A stretch of 64,000 nt of DNA, taken from Sphingomonas rhizophila (GTDB taxonomy: Bacteria; Pseudomonadota; Alphaproteobacteria; Sphingomonadales; Sphingomonadaceae). This document shows positions 17,350-25,530 of the stretch, piece after piece. The DNA lies in the NCBI RefSeq assembly GCF_014396585.1, contig NZ_CP060717.1, positions 1,426,001-1,490,000 of the forward strand, in the 5' to 3' direction. The position numbers and the translations under genes were made by a program. Within the stretch, counting starts at the first letter, position 1. Every line of letters begins with the position of its first letter. Below the pieces are notes generated by a model. It saw nothing but the letters and a program-made list of their open reading frames with translations, was not told the origin of the DNA and made no database searches.

Positions 17350-18023
17350 AATTCTATCAGCTTGTCGGGGATTTCGTTGCTGTCGGCGGAGGTTTTCGGG
17401 AAGTGCTGCTTCAGCACCTCGCCGATCAGGCCGACCGCCGCGATAATGCCATCGGCGGGACGCCCTGCCTTCACCTCGGTAATCAGCGACGCCATGGCCT
17501 CTCCCCAGGTTTCGGGCTCGGTCACGGCGGTAATCGCCTCGTCGGCGACGATCTCGGCGCGATGCTCCCCGATCGACAGGTAGACCAGCACGCCGGTGCG
17601 GCCCACGGTCCGCCGCTCCGCGCCGGTCTTGAACAGCATGACGGCGCGCCGCCGGACGCGTCGCGTCTTGGTCGCGCCGGGGGTCAGTGCCAGCCGCAGC
17701 GGCATCCAGCGCATGATGAACAGAACCACCAGGAATTTGAGCAGGGCGATCCCGAGAAGAAGCGTCAGTAGCTCGCGAAGGCTCGGCACCGCCGTCCAGC
17801 CCATGATCCGAGACCACCACGCTTCCAACTGGCCGGGCCAGGCCGCGAAGAAGGCGAGCACCAGGAACAGGACGAGGATGGCGTAGTGGAGGCCGACGTC
17901 GTGATAGCTGTCCGACTTGTCGGCGCTGATGGCGATGATCTCACCATCGCTGAGCGCTTCCGCCGCGGCGATTGCCGCGCTAACGCGCGCATGATCGTCT
18001 TTCGTCAGATTGACCTCTACCAT
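17346..18023 (-). CDS. TPM-domain membrane protein
   Basis: A 225-residue protein with a TPM (Psb32/YgcG-like) domain split by membrane helices. The N-terminal half is EVNLTKDDHARVSAAIAAAE and GEIIAISADKSDSY. Two helices follow at about 55-75 and 100-125, then AVMLFKTGAERRTVGRTGVLVYLS, EHRAEIVADEAI and ITEVKAGRPADGIIAAV. It starts at the ATG at 18023, overlapping the end of the previous TPM gene by seven bases. The arrangement LemA - TPM - TPM is recurrent in Proteobacteria, and the function is unproven. Confidence 0.83.
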   Translation of the reverse strand: MVEVNLTKDDHARVSAAIAAAEALSDGEIIAISADKSDSYHDVGLHYAILVLFLVLAFFAAWPGQLEAWWSRIMGWTAVPSLRELLTLLLGIALLKFLVVLFIMRWMPLRLALTPGATKTRRVRRRAVMLFKTGAERRTVGRTGVLVYLSIGEHRAEIVADEAITAVTEPETWGEAMASLITEVKAGRPADGIIAAVGLIGEVLKQHFPKTSADSNEIPDKLIEL

Positions 18024-18838
18024 CCGCCCGAAGCGCCCCCGCCGCCGAAACTTCCGCCACCGCCCGAGAAGCCGCCGCCACCGCCGCCGCCTCCCCAGCC
18101 GCCGCCACCTCCCCATCCGCCGCCGCCGCGCGAGGACCGGCTGATCGCGTCGAGACCCCACAATACGACCCAGGGGTCGATGCCCCCACGACGGCGCCCG
18201 TGATAGCGGCGTCCGCCCGCGACGCCCCGCACCATCGGAATGATGATGAATAGGATGATGAAGATCCAGAAGACAATCGGGACCAGTCCCGGCCCGTCCG
18301 AGCGCCGCGACTGTTCCGCGGTCTCGATCGACTTTGCCTGGCGCGCCGCCTCTTCGGGCGGAAGCTGCATCATGCGGATAATCTGGTCAGCGCCGGCGAC
18401 GATTCCGCCGCTCATGTCGCCCGCCTTGAAACGCGGCAGGATGCTTTCACGGATGATGACGCTCGACACGGCGTCGGTCAGAAAGACGCGCGCGCCGTAT
18501 CCTGTCTCGATCCGCACCTTCCGCTCGTTTGGCGCGACCAGCAGGATGACCCCGTCGTCCTTCTGCTCCTGCCCAATGCCCCACGCGCGACCGAGTTGGT
18601 AGCCATATTCCTCGATCGTCCGCCCCTCGAGGCTATTGACCGTAGCGACCACGAACTGCCGCCCGCTGGCGGCGTTCAACGCCTCGGACTTCGACGTGAT
18701 GTCGGCAATCTGCGCCGGGGACAGGAGATTCGCCTGGTCGACAACCGGAGACTTCCCCCGTTCAGGGAACGTCTGCGCGGAGACGGGCGTGGCCAGCGCG
18801 AGCAGCGCCAGCCACAGGACGGCGAAGTACCGCGTCAT
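18017..18838 (-). CDS. TPM-domain exported protein with Gly-rich tail (YgcG family)
   Basis: A 273-residue protein. The signal peptide is residues 1-21 (cleavage near VSAQTF), followed by a TPM domain at about 28-150 (VVDQANLLSPAQI, FVVATVNSLEGRTIEEYG, DDGVILLVAPNERKVRIETG). Then come one membrane helix at about 190-210 and a long glycine/serine/tryptophan-rich C-terminal tail, typical of YgcG/Psb32-like proteins. The start at 18838 is chosen in front of the signal peptide; an upstream extension overlaps lemA. The gap to lemA is one base, so the two are surely co-transcribed. Confidence 0.88.
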   Translation of the reverse strand: MTRYFAVLWLALLALATPVSAQTFPERGKSPVVDQANLLSPAQIADITSKSEALNAASGRQFVVATVNSLEGRTIEEYGYQLGRAWGIGQEQKDDGVILLVAPNERKVRIETGYGARVFLTDAVSSVIIRESILPRFKAGDMSGGIVAGADQIIRMMQLPPEEAARQAKSIETAEQSRRSDGPGLVPIVFWIFIILFIIIPMVRGVAGGRRYHGRRRGGIDPWVVLWGLDAISRSSRGGGGWGGGGGWGGGGGGGGFSGGGGSFGGGGASGGW

Positions 18839-18839
18839 C

Positions 18840-19439
18840 CTACCCGGCGGTGTTGAAGTCGACCTTGGGCGCGTCCTGCGCACCCGACGCTGCTTCAAAC
18901 GGCACCTTCGGCTTGGCGCCGTAGAAGATCTTTGCGCCGATCGCGTCGGGGAAGGTGCGGATGCGGGTGTTATAGCTCTGCACCGCCTCGTTGTAGTCGC
19001 GGCGGGCGACCAGGATGGAGTTCTCGGTCCCTTCGATCTGCGACTGCAGCGTCAGGAAGTTCGTGTTCGACTTGAGATCGGGGTAGGCCTCCTGCAGCCG
19101 CTGGAGCGGGATGATCGCCTGCGTCAGACGGTTCTGCGCATCGTTGAACGCGCGCACCTTCGCCGGATCATCGAGGTCCTCGGCACTGAGCGTCACCCGG
19201 CCGGCATTGGCGCGCGCTTCGGTCACCTGCGCCAGGACGGTCGATTCCTGCTTGGCATAGCCCTTCACCGTTTCGACCAGGTTGGGGATGAGGTCGCTGC
19301 GGCGCTGATACTCGCTCTGCACATTGGCCCACTTGGCGTTGACGTTTTCCTCGGCAGTCGGAACCGAGTTCAAGCCGCATCCGGCCAGCGAGAGTGCAGC
19401 AATCGGTGCAACGAGGCCAAAGCGGCGAAGTCCAGTCAT
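18840..19439 (-). CDS. LemA family lipoprotein
   Basis: A 199-residue LemA protein. The lipoprotein signal has a lipobox LSLAGC near residue 20. The family body follows: NVNAKWANVQSEYQRRSDLIPNLVETVKGYA, EARANAGRV, RLQEAYPDLKSNTNFLTLQSQIEGTENSI and VARRDYNEAVQSYN, with a FPDAIGAKIFYG end. The N-terminus lies in the inner membrane and the helical bundle faces the periplasm. It leads a three-gene unit with the TPM proteins, possibly four with NUDIX. A frame extending to 19502 is unlikely because the signal peptide begins at 19439. Confidence 0.9.
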   Translation of the reverse strand: MTGLRRFGLVAPIAALSLAGCGLNSVPTAEENVNAKWANVQSEYQRRSDLIPNLVETVKGYAKQESTVLAQVTEARANAGRVTLSAEDLDDPAKVRAFNDAQNRLTQAIIPLQRLQEAYPDLKSNTNFLTLQSQIEGTENSILVARRDYNEAVQSYNTRIRTFPDAIGAKIFYGAKPKVPFEAASGAQDAPKVDFNTAG

Positions 19440-19558
19440 CGGGTCGTCCCCCTGAGAAAACCGTGGAAGCGAGAAGGTAGGGGGATGCGAAAGCGCTTTC
19501 AATCACCGCCAATGCGATTCATGGTCACCGCCTCGTTACGCAACGCAGGGAGTCGCTC

Positions 19559-19981
19559 ATGCTTCGGGAATTCCGAGAGTTCATCGCCAAGGGCAACGTT
19601 CTCGACCTGGCCGTCGCTGTCATCATCGGCGCGGCCTTCGCCAAGATCGTCGCCAGCCTGACCGACGACATCATCATGCCGGTCATCGGCGCGATCTTCG
19701 GCGGCCTCGACTTTTCCAACTATTTCACGGTGCTCGGTCCGATCCCGGAAGGGTTCAAGGGATCGGCGACCAGCTACGCCGACCTGAAGGCGGGCGGGGT
19801 CGCCGTCCTCGGCTGGGGTGAATTCATCACCGTCGCGATCGACTTCCTGATCCTTGCCTTCATCATCTTCCAGATGGTCAAGATGGCGAACCGGATGATG
19901 CGCAAACCCGCCGACGCGCCCGCCGGCCCGACCGAAACGGAATTGCTGACGGAAATCAGGGACGAGCTTCGGAAGCGCTGA
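19559..19981 (+). CDS. mscL: Large-conductance mechanosensitive channel MscL
   Basis: A 140-residue inner-membrane channel that opens under hypo-osmotic shock. The family start [27 protein letters not shown] (first helix with the constriction) and the second helix [20 protein letters not shown] are clear, followed by a cytoplasmic helix ending in [12 protein letters not shown]. The length is normal. It is monocistronic and lies 3' to the tmRNA gene, which is on the opposite strand. Confidence 0.96.
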   Translation: MLREFREFIAKGNVLDLAVAVIIGAAFAKIVASLTDDIIMPVIGAIFGGLDFSNYFTVLGPIPEGFKGSATSYADLKAGGVAVLGWGEFITVAIDFLILAFIIFQMVKMANRMMRKPADAPAGPTETELLTEIRDELRKR

Positions 19982-20051
19982 GCACCGTCACGGCAGTTCG
20001 GTCCTCTCGGCCCCGTGCCTTTGCGCAGGCTGGCCGGGGCCTCAGGCATTG

Positions 20052-20089
20052 GAAAAGTCCGCGGGATTCTGTTGCCCGGCTCCCGCGGA
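20052..20089 (-). terminator. Probable terminator of ssrA
   Basis: On the minus strand a 9-bp stem (20081-20089 with 20058-20066) and a 14-base loop are followed by CTTTTCC. It lies beyond the coding piece of the tmRNA. The T run is short, so this is moderate support. Part of it could instead be a 3' structural element of the RNA. Confidence 0.5.
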
Positions 20090-20400
20090 GGCCGCTGGAT
20101 TCCCCTTCTGTTGCCCGGCGGGGTCCGGCCGCGCTTTTGTCCATCTAACTTCAGACCGTTAGGCCCTCAGTTAGGCAGCAATCGCAAGAGCCTCGTTATC
20201 GTTGGCACTTGTGTGAATGGGCCTTTGCGGTGGACCCATACCGATCGGCAACCTGGCCTTTATTGCACTCGTCGATCCTGTTTCGCCCCCATCAGCAGCG
20301 GCGCTTTCGAACCTTCGAAAACACCCGCCGCTGGTGGTGGAGGCGCCGGGGTACTGCCCCCCGGGTCCGAAATGCCTATTCCACCAAATACTCTACCGAC
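20090..20400 (-). ncRNA. ssrA: Transfer-messenger RNA, two-piece circularly permuted
   Basis: Ribosome-rescue RNA in the alphaproteobacterial permuted order. Reading the minus strand, the acceptor piece comes first. Its 3' end at 20335 gives CGCCTCC, A, CCA, preceded by a CCGGGG/CCCCGG stem with a 7-base loop. An intervening hairpin of about 44 bases is removed in the mature RNA. The coding piece begins at 20290 with GGGGGCG, which pairs with the acceptor CGCCTCC across all 7 positions (one G-U), followed by AAACAGGATCGACG. The tag reading frame is 20206-20171 and encodes ANDNEALAIAA and a TAA stop. The outer boundaries are approximate. Confidence 0.92.
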
Positions 20401-20568
20401 GTAGCCGGTTACCCGGCACGCCCAAGATAGGCCGCCGGCGGTTTATGTTCAAGCGATTGACTTTTCCGCGTCCGTCGCGGAACCGTTACGAAGTTGGTTG
20501 CGTTGGGACTGACCGTGTGAACACCGGCATCCCTGCCGCCGCACTTTAAGAGTTCAACTAGGGGATTG

Positions 20569-20841
20569 ATGATGAACAAGATGTCTTTCGCGATCGTCGG
20601 CGCCGCTGCGCTTGCTCTGGCCGCTTGCGGTGGCCAGGGTGACGATACGCTGGGCGAACAGGTCCAGGAAAACTACGAAAACGCCGCCGAGAACCTCGAC
20701 GCCGCCGCCGACAACACGGCGAACCCGGCCGAAGCCGCTGCCCTGGAAAACCAGGCCGACGCGCTTCAGGAAGAAGGCGAGAAGAAGGAAGAAGCGATCG
20801 ACGCCGCCGACGTGAACGCGGCCGCCGTCAACGCGATGTAA
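20569..20841 (+). CDS. Small acidic lipoprotein of unknown function
   Basis: About 90 residues. A lipobox LALAAC puts the acylated Cys near residue 20, and the mature part is strongly acidic and Ala/Glu/Asn-rich (NYENAAENLDAAADN, EEGEKKEEAIDAADV), probably helical or coiled. Entericidin-like and other small sphingomonad lipoproteins look like this. Two adjacent ATGs (20569, 20572) follow a TAGGGG site, and either may be used. A terminator follows. Confidence 0.72.
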   Translation: MMNKMSFAIVGAAALALAACGGQGDDTLGEQVQENYENAAENLDAAADNTANPAEAAALENQADALQEEGEKKEEAIDAADVNAAAVNAM

Positions 20842-20883
20842 TTTTCCGAACTTTTCTCCTGCCTTCGGGCGGGAGGGACAGGA

Positions 20884-20918
20884 AGGGGTCGGTCACAGTG
20901 GGTGCCGGCCCCTTTTTT
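20884..20918 (+). terminator. Rho-independent terminator after the small lipoprotein gene
   Basis: A GC-rich stem pairs AGGGGTCGG (from 20884) with CCGGCCCCT, with one G-U pair and a loop of about 12 bases. A run of about six T follows, ending near 20918. Confidence 0.75.
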
Positions 20919-20954
20919 GTTGCCTGCTTCACCCGGGCGCGTAGGCGATAAGCG

Positions 20955-21704
20955 ATGGACGACGAACAGCCTGCAATCCCGGCCGCCACGCTCATCGTGA
21001 TGCGCGAGAGTGCCGGCGGTCCGCCCGACCTGCTGATGGTCGAGCGGGAATCTTCGATGGCCTTCGCCGGTGGCGCCCTCGTCTTCCCCGGCGGAAGGGT
21101 CGACGATGCCGATCACCGCCTTGCCGAAAGGTTCGGTGCGCCCGGCGAGGGTGCGCGGGTCACGGCTATTCGCGAGACACTTGAGGAAAGCGGGATCGCC
21201 GTCGGGCTTGGCCCGGTTGAGGCATTTCATGCCCTCGAATTGCAGCAGGCCTTGATCGGCGGGGAGCCGTTCGCCGACCTCGTCGCTCGGCATGATCTCG
21301 CGCTCGAATTGAACGGCCTGGTTCCCTTCGCGCGGTGGAAGCCATCGTTCCACCAGACGCGCCGTTTCGATACCATTTTCTACCTTGCATCGGCGCCGGT
21401 CGGCGAGTGGTCGCCCAATCCCCAGCCGGGCGAATGCGCTGCCGCCGAATGGATTGGCGCCGCCGCGGTGCTCGACCGTGTCGCCGCCGGGACAGCCGGC
21501 GCGATCTTCCCGACCAAGCGAAACCTGGAGCGGCTGGCGCGCTTTGCAGACTTCAGCCAGGCCGTCGAGGACGCGCGGCGCTATCCCATGGATACAATCG
21601 TTCCCTGGGTCGAGGAACGCGGCGGCGAACGCCACGTCTGCATCCCTCCTGATCGCGGCTACCCCGTTACGTCGGAACCGCTGACCAGCGCCGTCCGTGC
21701 CTGA
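20955..21704 (+). CDS. NUDIX hydrolase, NUDT19/RP2-like
   Basis: A 249-residue NUDIX-family protein, longer than simple Nudix enzymes. ATLIVMRES, LLMVERESSMAFAGGALVFPGGRVD and the box end AIRETLEESGIAV are present. The wide insertion between the PGGRVD strand and the RETLEE helix and the C-terminal FDTIFYLA, FPTKRNLERLA segments are typical of the NUDT19-like branch (coenzyme A diphosphatases). It overlaps the extensin-like gene by 8 bases. Confidence 0.82.
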   Translation: MDDEQPAIPAATLIVMRESAGGPPDLLMVERESSMAFAGGALVFPGGRVDDADHRLAERFGAPGEGARVTAIRETLEESGIAVGLGPVEAFHALELQQALIGGEPFADLVARHDLALELNGLVPFARWKPSFHQTRRFDTIFYLASAPVGEWSPNPQPGECAAAEWIGAAAVLDRVAAGTAGAIFPTKRNLERLARFADFSQAVEDARRYPMDTIVPWVEERGGERHVCIPPDRGYPVTSEPLTSAVRA

Positions 21705-22446
21705 GCGGCGTCGCGGCCCGCGATGGGGCTGCCTGCTGCTGCTCGTTACACTGGTCATCGCCGGCATTCTTGGATGGCGCGAATACCAGCGCCAGGTGCG
21801 CGAACATCCCGAGCGTTTCCCGTGGACCCCGCTGAGCCTTAGCGATCCGGTTGGTCGATTCACCAGTGCCAAGTTGGTGGGATTGCGCGAGGACGCCGAC
21901 CAGTGCCGGGTCCTGCTGAGCGCCGTCGGCGACCGCGCCCAACCGGTCCCGCCACGCATGGCCGCAAGCTCGCCATCCTGCGGCTATCTCGATGGCGTGC
22001 GTCAACGCCGCGAGAACGAGGATTGGGCGACCTATGGTGACCTGGTGACGTCCTGCCCGGTCGCCGCGGCGCTCCGCCTGTGGGAGCGCACGTACGTCCA
22101 ACCGGCGGCGGAGCGGATCTTCGGACATCGCGTCGCCCGCATCGACCATTTCGGGAGTTATTCCTGCCGCCGCCTCTATGGCCGGACGGAAGGCGGCTGG
22201 AGCGAGCATGCCACGGCCAACGCGGTCGACATCGCGGGCTTCCGGCTGACCGATGGACGGCGGATTTCGGTACTCGCGGACTGGTCCGGATCGCCCGATG
22301 AAGCGGCCTTCCTGCGCACGGTCCGCGATGGCGCCTGCCAGCTATTCGCGACCACGCTGTCGCCCGACTATAACGCGGCGCATCGCGACCATCTTCACCT
22401 GGACCTGGCCAACCGGGGACAATCCGGCTGGCGCATGTGCCGATAG
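21697..22446 (+). CDS. Extensin-like family protein
   Basis: A 249-residue protein with an N-terminal membrane anchor (residues 10-25) and a periplasmic extensin-like C-terminal domain. Key pieces are DHFGSYSCR, SEHATANAVDIAGF and HRDHLHLDLA, where the His and Asp residues form a D-Ala-D-Ala carboxypeptidase-like zinc site, plus four or more Cys. It probably acts on cell-wall peptides, though the family has little direct biochemistry. A GTG start inside the end of the NUDIX gene suggests coupling. Confidence 0.83.
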   Translation: MPERRRGPRWGCLLLLVTLVIAGILGWREYQRQVREHPERFPWTPLSLSDPVGRFTSAKLVGLREDADQCRVLLSAVGDRAQPVPPRMAASSPSCGYLDGVRQRRENEDWATYGDLVTSCPVAAALRLWERTYVQPAAERIFGHRVARIDHFGSYSCRRLYGRTEGGWSEHATANAVDIAGFRLTDGRRISVLADWSGSPDEAAFLRTVRDGACQLFATTLSPDYNAAHRDHLHLDLANRGQSGWRMCR

Positions 22447-22471
22447 GCGACTCGCGTCAGGCTCGGGATAA

Positions 22472-22508
22472 AGAAAAGGGACCCACGGCAGTGCCGGGGC
22501 CCCTTTCC
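22472..22508 (-). terminator. Terminator between extensin-like and SWIB genes, possibly bidirectional
   Basis: A long imperfect stem (AAAGGGACCC...GGGCCCCTTT, with an inner CGGC/GCCG and a 3-base loop) lies 26 bases past each of the two convergent stops. The minus-strand side ends in TTTTCTTT, and the plus side has a weaker CTTTCC. Confidence 0.7.
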
Positions 22509-22533
22509 TGATCACCCAAGGGGTGAAAAGCGC

Positions 22534-22803
22534 CTAGCTGAGGTGCTTTGACAGGTGCTTGTTCATTTCGAACATGGTGCACTTGTCGGTGCCGAAGACC
22601 TTCTTGAGCTTGTCGTCAGCGAGAATTTCCCGCTTGTTCTGAGGATTTTGCAGGTTGTTCTTGCGAATATGATCCCACACCTTCGAAACGACTTCGCTGC
22701 GCGGCAGCGGCGACGAGCCGACAATCGCTGCGAGGTCCGACGAAGGGGTCACCGGACGGGCGAGTCCACCGCCAGCTTTACGTCCAGTCGATTCTTTAGC
22801 CAT
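22534..22803 (-). CDS. SWIB/MDM2 domain protein
   Basis: An 89-residue protein made almost wholly of a SWIB domain: SSPLPRSEVVSKVWDHIRKNNLQNPQNKREI in the first helices and DDKLKKVFGTDKCTMFEMNKHLSKHL in the second half. In eukaryotes the domain is found in chromatin remodelling proteins. Bacterial stand-alone versions occur in chlamydiae and many alphaproteobacteria, and may help DNA topology, but their role is unproven. Monocistronic. Confidence 0.9.
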   Translation of the reverse strand: MAKESTGRKAGGGLARPVTPSSDLAAIVGSSPLPRSEVVSKVWDHIRKNNLQNPQNKREILADDKLKKVFGTDKCTMFEMNKHLSKHLS

Positions 22804-22884
22804 GAGGCCCTCCTGTTGTTTCTGAGGGAGAGGATAGAGCGCAAAGACGCCCCCCTTGCAAGAGGGAGAGCGTCAAATGGATGG

Positions 22885-23703
22885 TTAATCACCCACAGGG
22901 GAAAACGGCACGACCCGGTTGGCGGAGTCATGGCCAATGTCCGCGGTTCCGGCGAACGCGATCCCTGACCGCGCGCACCAGTCCACGACAATCGCCGCGG
23001 CATCGCTCCCGAACACCGGATCATTGTCCGGAACCTCGCTCATTCGTCCCATGCGCAGTGAACGGCACGCGCGGATTGCCGGGCTGTTGACGAGGTGAAA
23101 CATCATCCGGTCGATACGATATTCATGCTCGGCGACCTCCTCGATCAGCAATTCGCGGCCGCTGAAGTCGGGCTCGATCGGCGTCCCGAGCAAACTCGAC
23201 AGGACCGTCAGGTTGAAGGCCATCGCGCCCTGCCCCGGTTGCAGGCCCGGTTCCAGCGAGGCCGCATCGCGCCGGACCAGCCAGTCGAGGGCGCGGCCGA
23301 CCGCCGCTTCCCCGCCCTGGCGGAGGATATCCTGGACCATCGGGCCATGGGCGACGGACAATCCAGCGCGATGGAAGGCGGCAAGCAGGAATCCGGCATC
23401 CGAATATCCCATGTAGGTCTTGCGCCGCGCCGCGTCGGGCAGGTCGCGACCCGCGGCCTCGGCAATTCGGTTGGATCCATATCCACCGCGCGCGAACCAG
23501 ACGGCATCAACGCTGTCATCCGCCATCACCTCACGGATTGCTGCCAGCCGGGCTTCGTCAGGACCGGCGAAATGACCGGTGCTGAGGAAACACTGCGGGT
23601 GAATGGCCAGCTCGCAATCGCCGCGCTGCGCGACGATCGCCTGCACTGCATCGGCAGCCTTCGGGCTCAAGGTGCAACTCGGCGCGACGACGGCAATCTT
23701 CAT
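22885..23703 (-). CDS. LD-carboxypeptidase (peptidase S66)
   Basis: A 272-residue serine peptidase of family S66 (LdcA/MccF), cytoplasmic, that removes the terminal D-Ala from recycled tetrapeptides. It starts MKIAVVAPSCTLSP. The nucleophile elbow is WFARGGYGSNRI (Ser in GYGS). YMGYSDAGFLLAAFHRAG, HGPMVQDI and LLIEEVAEHEYRIDRMMFHL carry the catalytic Glu and His region. It is divergent from a Mur ligase, with only 47 bases between start codons, so the two share a promoter region. This pair would carry out consecutive steps of murein peptide recycling. Confidence 0.9.
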   Translation of the reverse strand: MKIAVVAPSCTLSPKAADAVQAIVAQRGDCELAIHPQCFLSTGHFAGPDEARLAAIREVMADDSVDAVWFARGGYGSNRIAEAAGRDLPDAARRKTYMGYSDAGFLLAAFHRAGLSVAHGPMVQDILRQGGEAAVGRALDWLVRRDAASLEPGLQPGQGAMAFNLTVLSSLLGTPIEPDFSGRELLIEEVAEHEYRIDRMMFHLVNSPAIRACRSLRMGRMSEVPDNDPVFGSDAAAIVVDWCARSGIAFAGTADIGHDSANRVVPFSPVGD

Positions 23704-23750
23704 GGCGCGATGAATTGCACATGGCGTTCGTCCCGCATAGGGCAACCGCG

Positions 23751-25151
23751 ATGAACTCGACGCGCTACCATTTCTGCGGGGTCGGCGGCAGCGGCATGCT
23801 TCCCCTCGCCTCCATCGTCCGGGCCACCGGAGCCACCGTCAGCGGCTCCGACCGCGCGCTCGACGCCGGCCGGCTGGCCGCCAAGTTCGACTATCTGGAA
23901 CGGCTTGGCATCTCGCTGCATCCGCAGGACGGGAGCGGCCTGACCGACGGTGCGACGCTGGTCACCTCGGCCGCGGTGGAGCCGACGATCGCGGACGTGG
24001 TGCGCGCGAAAGAACTTGGCCTCCCCCATCTCACCCGCCCCCAACTGCTCGCCGAATTGCTGAACGCGGCGAGTCAAAGCGTCGCGGTGGGCGGCACGTC
24101 GGGCAAGTCAACGGTTACCGGCATGATTGGCTGGATGCTTTACAAGCTGGGCCGCAATCCGACCGTCATGAACGGCGCGGTGATGAAGAATTTCGTGTCG
24201 GCGGACCAGCCGTTCGCGTCGGCGCTGGTCGGCGATCCGAACCTGTTCGTCAGCGAAGTCGACGAGAGCGACGGCTCGATCTCGCTTTACCGCCCCACCG
24301 TGGCGGTGCTGGGCAACGTCAGTCTCGACCATCATTCGATGGACGAGTTGCGGAGCCTGTTCGGCGCCTTCCTGAGCCGATCGCGGCGCGCGGTGGTTAA
24401 CCTCGACGACCCGGAGGTGCGGGCGATGGCCGAGGCGCTGCCATCGTCCCATCTCGTGTCGTTCGGCTTCGATGCGCCGGGTGCCATGCTGCAGGCGCGC
24501 GGATTGGCGCTTCGAGCCGATGGAGTCGATTTCAACCTGCATGTCGAAGGCGAAAGCCATCCGGTCTCGCTGGCCGTTCCAGGACGCCACAATGCGCTGA
24601 ACGCGCTTGCTGCGCTCGGGGCGTTGCATGCGCTTGGCCAGCCACTGCCGGCAGCGATTGCCGCCCTGGCCAGCTTCGCCGGGCTGAAGCGACGGCTCGA
24701 AACGGTGGGCGAAGCGGGCGGCGTGACGGTCATCGACGACTTTGCCCATAATCCCGACAAGATCGCCGCTACGCTCGCGACTCTGACTGATCGGGGCGGC
24801 CGATTGCTCGTGATGTTCCAGCCTCATGGATACGGCCCCTTGGCGAAGATGGGCGACGAACTGGCCGCGACGTTCGCTCACGGTCTCGGGGAGGACGACC
24901 TGCTGTTCCTGCCGGATCCGGTCTATCAGGGCGGGACGGTCGACCGCAGCCGCGGGTCGGACTGGCTGGCGGCGCGGATCGGGGAGACCGGTGGCCATGC
25001 CCGGCATTTGCCGACGCGCGAGGCGATCGGTGACGCCCTGGTCGCCGAGGCCCGACCCGGTAACACCATCGCTATCCTCGGCGCCCGTGACGACACGCTT
25101 AGCGAATTCGCCGCCGAACTGGTGGAACGGCTGGGCACGTCCACGAATTGA
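23751..25151 (+). CDS. Mur ligase family protein (MurC/Mpl-like)
   Basis: A 466-residue ATP-dependent amino acid/peptide ligase of the Mur family. Its N-terminal Rossmann domain begins YHFCGVGGSGMLPLASI, the ATP loop is GGTSGKSTVTG, the central domain carries SEVDESDGS and GNVSLDHHS, and the C-terminal domain has DDFAHNPDKI and LVMFQPHGYGP. This is the MurC/Mpl branch. Because cell-division-cluster murC is normally elsewhere and an LD-carboxypeptidase lies next door, an Mpl-like role (joining recycled peptide to UDP-MurNAc) is the more attractive reading, but the sequence alone does not settle it. The start at 23751 is chosen over upstream ATGs because the fold begins there. Confidence 0.85.
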   Translation: MNSTRYHFCGVGGSGMLPLASIVRATGATVSGSDRALDAGRLAAKFDYLERLGISLHPQDGSGLTDGATLVTSAAVEPTIADVVRAKELGLPHLTRPQLLAELLNAASQSVAVGGTSGKSTVTGMIGWMLYKLGRNPTVMNGAVMKNFVSADQPFASALVGDPNLFVSEVDESDGSISLYRPTVAVLGNVSLDHHSMDELRSLFGAFLSRSRRAVVNLDDPEVRAMAEALPSSHLVSFGFDAPGAMLQARGLALRADGVDFNLHVEGESHPVSLAVPGRHNALNALAALGALHALGQPLPAAIAALASFAGLKRRLETVGEAGGVTVIDDFAHNPDKIAATLATLTDRGGRLLVMFQPHGYGPLAKMGDELAATFAHGLGEDDLLFLPDPVYQGGTVDRSRGSDWLAARIGETGGHARHLPTREAIGDALVAEARPGNTIAILGARDDTLSEFAAELVERLGTSTN

Positions 25152-25157
25152 CGGTGC

Positions 25158-25529
25158 ATGGCGAAACCCGGGACGGTCATCGGCTGGAAGCTTGACCGCG
25201 CTCAGCGCGACGAACTGCTGCGGCGCTTTCCTCCCGCCTACGAACGTCCCGACGCCGACCATGTGACACTGCGCACCGATGCAGCGGCCGATCCCCTACC
25301 CCCCGCCGCGACGGCGCGGATCGTCGGCCACGCGGACGACGGACAAGGCCTGGAAGCGATGGTCGTCGAACTTGGCGGCACGACCGACCGGCCGGACGGT
25401 TCGACCTATCACATCACATGGTCGCTCGGCGAAGGCCGCAGGGCGCGGGAAAGCAACGACCTGATCCGGGAGCGAGGTTGGCAACCAATCGAGCCGATCG
25501 AGCTGTCCCTAAGCCCAGCACGGTTCTGA
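25158..25529 (+). CDS. Small 2H-phosphoesterase-like protein
   Basis: A 123-residue protein with two H-x-T motifs, H35-V-T-L and H85-I-T-W-S, each at a predicted β-strand. This is the signature of 2H phosphoesterases (cyclic phosphodiesterases acting on RNA 2',3'-cyclic phosphate ends or similar substrates). The protein is short for the superfamily and the motif spacing of 50 residues is compact, so the assignment is tentative. It starts 7 bases after the Mur ligase gene and ends 1 base before a HAD-family phosphatase, which suggests a joint function with the latter. Confidence 0.65.
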   Translation: MAKPGTVIGWKLDRAQRDELLRRFPPAYERPDADHVTLRTDAAADPLPPAATARIVGHADDGQGLEAMVVELGGTTDRPDGSTYHITWSLGEGRRARESNDLIRERGWQPIEPIELSLSPARF

Positions 25530-25530
25530 G

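Noticed and set aside
18030..18150. Glycine-rich repetitive coding sequence, possibly an assembly artefact or tandem repeat
   Set aside because: It encodes the Gly/Ser/Trp-rich tail typical of YgcG-type TPM proteins and stays in frame to a normal stop.
20015..20549. Plus-strand frames over the mscL-lipoprotein interval
   Set aside because: The region is the minus-strand tmRNA gene; the frames have no family and no ribosome sites.
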